A stretch of 64,000 bases of DNA from Sulfurospirillum sp. UBA2217 (lineage in GTDB: Bacteria > Campylobacterota > Campylobacteria > Campylobacterales > Sulfurospirillaceae): positions 111,840 to 175,839 of the forward strand of contig DCUJ01000002.1 of assembly GCA_002328495.1 (NCBI GenBank), in the 5' to 3' direction. The notes under the pieces were generated by a model, which was given only the letters and a program-made list of their open reading frames with translations, did not search any database and had not been told where the DNA came from. Numbering within the stretch: position 1 is the stretch's first letter; every line of letters begins with the position of its first letter. Shown one piece after another: positions 61,619-64,000 of the stretch. The position numbers and the translations under genes were made by a program.

Positions 61619-62587
61619 TCACCCTCCTGTTTCGTAAAAAGCGCGGTTCGAGGTTTCATTTTGTTCATCCTCACTCCACTTATTTTTCTCAGGTTTATTG
61701 CGTAATACCTCTTTTAAAATTTCCGCAGCTCCTGCCACATCGCCTTTTTGTACGGCATCTTTAATACTCATCGCCTCATCAAAATACAAACACGGGATGA
61801 GCATCCCCTCCGCCGTTAAGCGAATGCGATTGCAATCTTCACAAAAATCATGCTTATGGGGGTCGATGATACCAAACACATACCCATCGTCCATCTCAAA
61901 CAGATGTGCGGGACTCGCCCCTTGCCTCCCGATAGCTTTAAAAGGATAACGAGCACCTATAATCTCTTGAACCTCGGTGGCGCTTAAGCCCTGGAGTTTC
62001 TCTTTGGCAAATTTATTTTCCATGTATTCAATAAAACGAATACTCATCCCTCGTTCTTTAGCATATTCTAAAACATCCAACACTTCATCGGCATTGATAC
62101 CTTTGATGGGCACCATATTGATTTTAACCTTTAGCCCTACATGTAAAGCTTCCGCAATGCCTGCTTGGACTTTTTCAAGCACCTCTTTTTGTGCCATGCG
62201 TGCGGCAACTTCGGGTTTTAGGCTATCAAGAGAGACATTGACACGCTTTAGTCCCGCATTTTTAAGTTTGAGTGCGGCTTCTTTGAGCAAAAACCCATTC
62301 GTCGTGAGTGCCAAGTCAAGCCCACTTTTATGTGCGTTAATCATCCGAATAAAATTGTCCAAATCTGTTCTAAGTAGTGGTTCACCACCTGTGATACGGA
62401 TTTTGGTGATGCCCTCATCAATCGCAACTTTTATAAATAAGAACAAATCTTCAAAACTGAGTAAATTCTCTTTAGGCACCCATGAAAAGGGTTTTTCTGG
62501 CATACAGTATTGGCACCTAAAATTACAACGTTCCGTCACCGAAACACGCAAATAACTTACTTGCCTTCCAAATCCATCGACTAACAT
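61619..62587 (-). CDS. moaA: GTP 3',8-cyclase MoaA
   Basis: A radical-SAM enzyme starting molybdenum-cofactor synthesis from GTP. The 322-residue protein has the SAM cluster C21xxxC25xxC28 (TERCNFRCQYC), ITGGEPLLR, a C-terminal second cluster DFCEDCNRIRLT with a cysteine in LIPCLYF, and ends in the catalytic Gly-Gly (ETGG). I use the ATG at 62587, preceded by TAAGG, rather than one 12 codons earlier. A TTACATGTAA-type site (CTACATGTAA) reads as LHV. Confidence 0.96.
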   Translation of the reverse strand: MLVDGFGRQVSYLRVSVTERCNFRCQYCMPEKPFSWVPKENLLSFEDLFLFIKVAIDEGITKIRITGGEPLLRTDLDNFIRMINAHKSGLDLALTTNGFLLKEAALKLKNAGLKRVNVSLDSLKPEVAARMAQKEVLEKVQAGIAEALHVGLKVKINMVPIKGINADEVLDVLEYAKERGMSIRFIEYMENKFAKEKLQGLSATEVQEIIGARYPFKAIGRQGASPAHLFEMDDGYVFGIIDPHKHDFCEDCNRIRLTAEGMLIPCLYFDEAMSIKDAVQKGDVAGAAEILKEVLRNKPEKNKWSEDEQNETSNRAFYETGG

Positions 62588-62713
62588 ACGCATCCTTATG
62601 CTCAAAAGTAGCGTATTATACACAAAATGGTGTTTTGAAGCTATTTATAAAAATCATTGCGTTACAATCGTTTGACTTATATTTAAGAAATGACTAAGAA
62701 CAAGGAGTATGGC

Positions 62714-63226
62714 ATGCAAAAACCCGTCCCTAGTGGCAAAGAGCACAGTGTTAACCCTGATGCGTTTTTGGTTTCTAAAACCGATACGCACGGGAAAATT
62801 ACCTATTGCAATGAGCCATTTGTAAAAATTGTCGGTGCAAGTGAGCAAGAATTGCTTGGAAAGCCTCATAGTATCGTACGACATCCCGATATGCCTCGGG
62901 TCATTTTCAAACTGTTATGGGATAAAATCAAAGCCAAACAAGAGATTTTTGCGTATGTCAAAAATCTGAGCTTTGATGGGGGACACTATTGGGTGTATGC
63001 CAATGTCACCGCCTCTTTGGACCAAAGTGGTTCCATTGTCGGTTACTACTCAATTCGTCGTAAAGCCAATCCAAAAGCACTTCAGATTATTGAACCTTTA
63101 TATCAAAAGTTGCTCTCTTTAGAAAAAAGTGGTGGGATGGACGCGGCTTCTAAGTATATGGATGAATTATTACGTGAAAAAGGAGTGAGCTATGAAGAAT
63201 TTTCAAACAATCTTCAACGACTTTAA
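62714..63226 (+). CDS. PAS-domain energy-taxis protein (CetB/Aer-like)
   Basis: A 170-residue cytoplasmic protein with one PAS domain near residues 20-130: DTHGKITYCNEPFVKIVGAS, HSIVRHPDMPRVIFKLLWD and GGHYWVYANVTASLDQ, typical of Aer-type FAD-binding PAS domains. It lacks membrane and signalling parts, which the next gene supplies. The pair matches the CetB/CetA bipartite energy-taxis system of Campylobacter. The ATG at 62714 has AAGGAG six bases ahead. FAD binding is inferred from likeness, not seen directly. Confidence 0.82.
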   Translation: MQKPVPSGKEHSVNPDAFLVSKTDTHGKITYCNEPFVKIVGASEQELLGKPHSIVRHPDMPRVIFKLLWDKIKAKQEIFAYVKNLSFDGGHYWVYANVTASLDQSGSIVGYYSIRRKANPKALQIIEPLYQKLLSLEKSGGMDAASKYMDELLREKGVSYEEFSNNLQRL

Positions 63227-64000
63227 ACTACCCATTCTTCTTGGCGTAGTCTGTGCCAGTGTTGTTGGATATCAGCTTTATAGTGGGACAGATATGCTCG
63301 CTTCTGGACTTTTTTTAGGTGTGGCTGTTGGCTCCTTTTTTGGAAGCCGTAAAACCATGTCGTGTGATGTTGAGATTTACGAAAAAGTCTTAGCCGTTGT
63401 ACAAGAGGCTGCAAAAGGTAATTTGGAACCACGTGTTGTCAATGTCAATGGTGCCATGCCCATGGGCAAAGTGGCATATGCGATTAACGATCTTTTAGAT
63501 CAAGTTGAAGCACTAATGCGTGAGACAAAAACTTCGATTGAAACTGCTAGTTCGGGTAAAGCCTACCGAAATATCTTCAATGAAGGGTTTCGTGGCCTCT
63601 TTGCCACCAATGCACGCTACATTGCAGAAGGGGTAAAAGGGATTACTGAAGGGCAAAAAGGCAAAGCCAGAGGCATGCTCTCCTCGGCATTCTCAGACCT
63701 TGGCAATGGCAATGATGGCATTGTGATGGTTCAAGAAGACCTCAGTCAAAGTATTAAAGAGATGTCAAAAATCACGGAAGTTTCACAAGTCACTGCTAAA
63801 AAATCGGATGAAAGCTTACAAACCGTCACCACGTTGGCGGATGGCATTAAAGAACTTTTAGACCTCTTGATGAGTACCAATGAAGCCATTACTTCTTTGA
63901 GTGAGCGCACCACCGAAATTTCCTCGGTGGTCAACCTCATCAAAGATATTGCCGACCAAACTAACCTTCTAGCCCTCAATGCCGCCATCGAAGCCGCACG
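63192..64000 (+). CDS. CetA-like chemoreceptor (3' end outside window)
   Basis: The ATG at 63192, preceded by AAAGGAG, starts inside the CetB-like gene and overlaps it by 35 bases in another frame. The protein begins MKNFQTIFNDFKLPILLGVV, with two closely spaced membrane helices (residues ~14-30 and ~36-52), then a HAMP-like region (EAAKGNLEPRVVNVNG) and a coiled coil entering the signalling tip (IKDIADQTNLLALNAAIEAA). There is no periplasmic sensor domain, as in CetA, which relays from the PAS partner. The gene is cut by the right edge. Confidence 0.85.
   Translation, partial: MKNFQTIFNDFKLPILLGVVCASVVGYQLYSGTDMLASGLFLGVAVGSFFGSRKTMSCDVEIYEKVLAVVQEAAKGNLEPRVVNVNGAMPMGKVAYAINDLLDQVEALMRETKTSIETASSGKAYRNIFNEGFRGLFATNARYIAEGVKGITEGQKGKARGMLSSAFSDLGNGNDGIVMVQEDLSQSIKEMSKITEVSQVTAKKSDESLQTVTTLADGIKELLDLLMSTNEAITSLSERTTEISSVVNLIKDIADQTNLLALNAAIEAA

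Larger units (their letters stand above)
5008..62146. repeat. Dispersed highly iterated palindrome TTACATGTAA
   Basis: Perfect copies start at 5008, 5638, 10922, 13146, 13620, 16293, 18471, 19753, 19849, 25519, 26528, 29906, 30020, 33300, 34970, 37133, 39996, 44245, 47633, 53074, 55658, 59315, 60706 and 61346. One-end variants CTACATGTAA start at 25482, 29783, 31319, 44372, 59877 and 62137. Other variants with an intact ACATGT core start at 17061, 30253, 38389, 45268 and 53962. Most lie in genes on both strands. The span given covers the first to the last copy; the sequence between copies is unrelated. See the findings for interpretation. Confidence 0.9.

Noticed and set aside
5008..62146. 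TTACATGTAA as an ordinary transcription-factor operator
   Set aside because: Most copies are deep in coding sequence on genes of unrelated function, with few at promoters; the pattern does not fit a regulon.
5008..62146. TTACATGTAA as a restriction target enriched by chance
   Set aside because: Restriction sites are normally avoided rather than enriched, though a methylation signal without cleavage remains possible.
1..64000. tRNA, rRNA, CRISPR, prophage or insertion-sequence features
   Set aside because: Spacers are short and none holds cloverleaf, repeat-spacer or transposase-like sequence that I could recognise.

Overview
The window is a compact core segment of a Campylobacterota (Epsilonproteobacteria) chromosome, most likely Sulfurospirillum or a close relative. 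I infer this from family-level likeness and gene order: lysA-HAD-pheA-hisC-fliF-fliG-fliH-dxs, cheV-cheA(Y)-cheW beside serB and tal, carB-mreC-mreB-clpX-lpxA-fabZ, and a two-gene CetB/CetA-type energy-taxis pair resemble the arrangement I recall from Campylobacter. Coding density is very high, with many ATGA-type overlaps. I found no tRNA, rRNA, CRISPR array, prophage or insertion sequence.

Layout. 1-2113 (minus): plsX (cut by the window edge), rpmF, a YceD-like gene, ndk and a ferredoxin. 2289-4965 (plus): a Cache-domain chemoreceptor and a 2-Cys peroxiredoxin, which converges on a perR-like gene. 5510-20215 (minus): a long run of dxs, fliH, fliG, fliF, hisC, pheA, a HAD protein, lysA, an LptF/G permease, pth, rplY, pilT, tal and serB. 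20275-21186 (plus): a methylenetetrahydrofolate reductase. 21215-28348 (minus): cheW, cheA with a fused receiver, cheV, an LpxH-like phosphoesterase, argC, greA, lpxB. 28451-29880 (plus): surE and tcdA. 29878-31689 is the only untidy stretch: a remnant of a Sua5-like gene, a small membrane-anchored protein, a decayed DUF134 regulator gene behind an intact-looking promoter, a zinc-ribbon protein, and an intact short Sua5-like gene. 31696-40389 (minus): carB, mreC, mreB, clpX, lpxA, fabZ, queH. 40491-49261: a large DUF748 protein (plus), bcp and an aldehyde dehydrogenase (minus), then ilvE, an SPFH protein, hisIE and two DUF2393 proteins (plus). 49265-60335 (minus): purF, dapB, trxB, trxA, yraN, hom, an aminotransferase, a periplasmic protein, a RodZ-like protein, rlmB, rsmI, rpmE, rsmE and a small membrane protein. 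60409-64000: moeA (plus), moaA (minus), and a CetB/CetA pair (plus, the receptor cut by the window edge).

The genes cover amino-acid synthesis (Lys, Phe, His, Arg, Thr/Met, branched chain), envelope building (LpxA/FabZ/LpxB/LpxH-like, MreBC), motility and taxis, redox defence (peroxiredoxin, Bcp, Trx/TrxR, PerR), tRNA/rRNA modification and molybdenum cofactor assembly.

The strongest unexplained signal is a highly iterated 10-bp palindrome, TTACATGTAA. I counted 24 perfect copies plus 11 copies altered at one or both ends, spread over 57 kb. Base composition alone predicts well under one perfect copy. Most copies lie inside genes, read as Leu-His-Val or Thr-Cys, and a few supply stop codons or sit between genes. 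This resembles the HIP1 palindrome of cyanobacteria or a DNA-uptake/chromosome-organising motif rather than an ordinary operator. The second signal is a promoter near 30.6 kb with three ACATATGT palindromes spaced about three helical turns apart, in front of the broken DUF134 gene.
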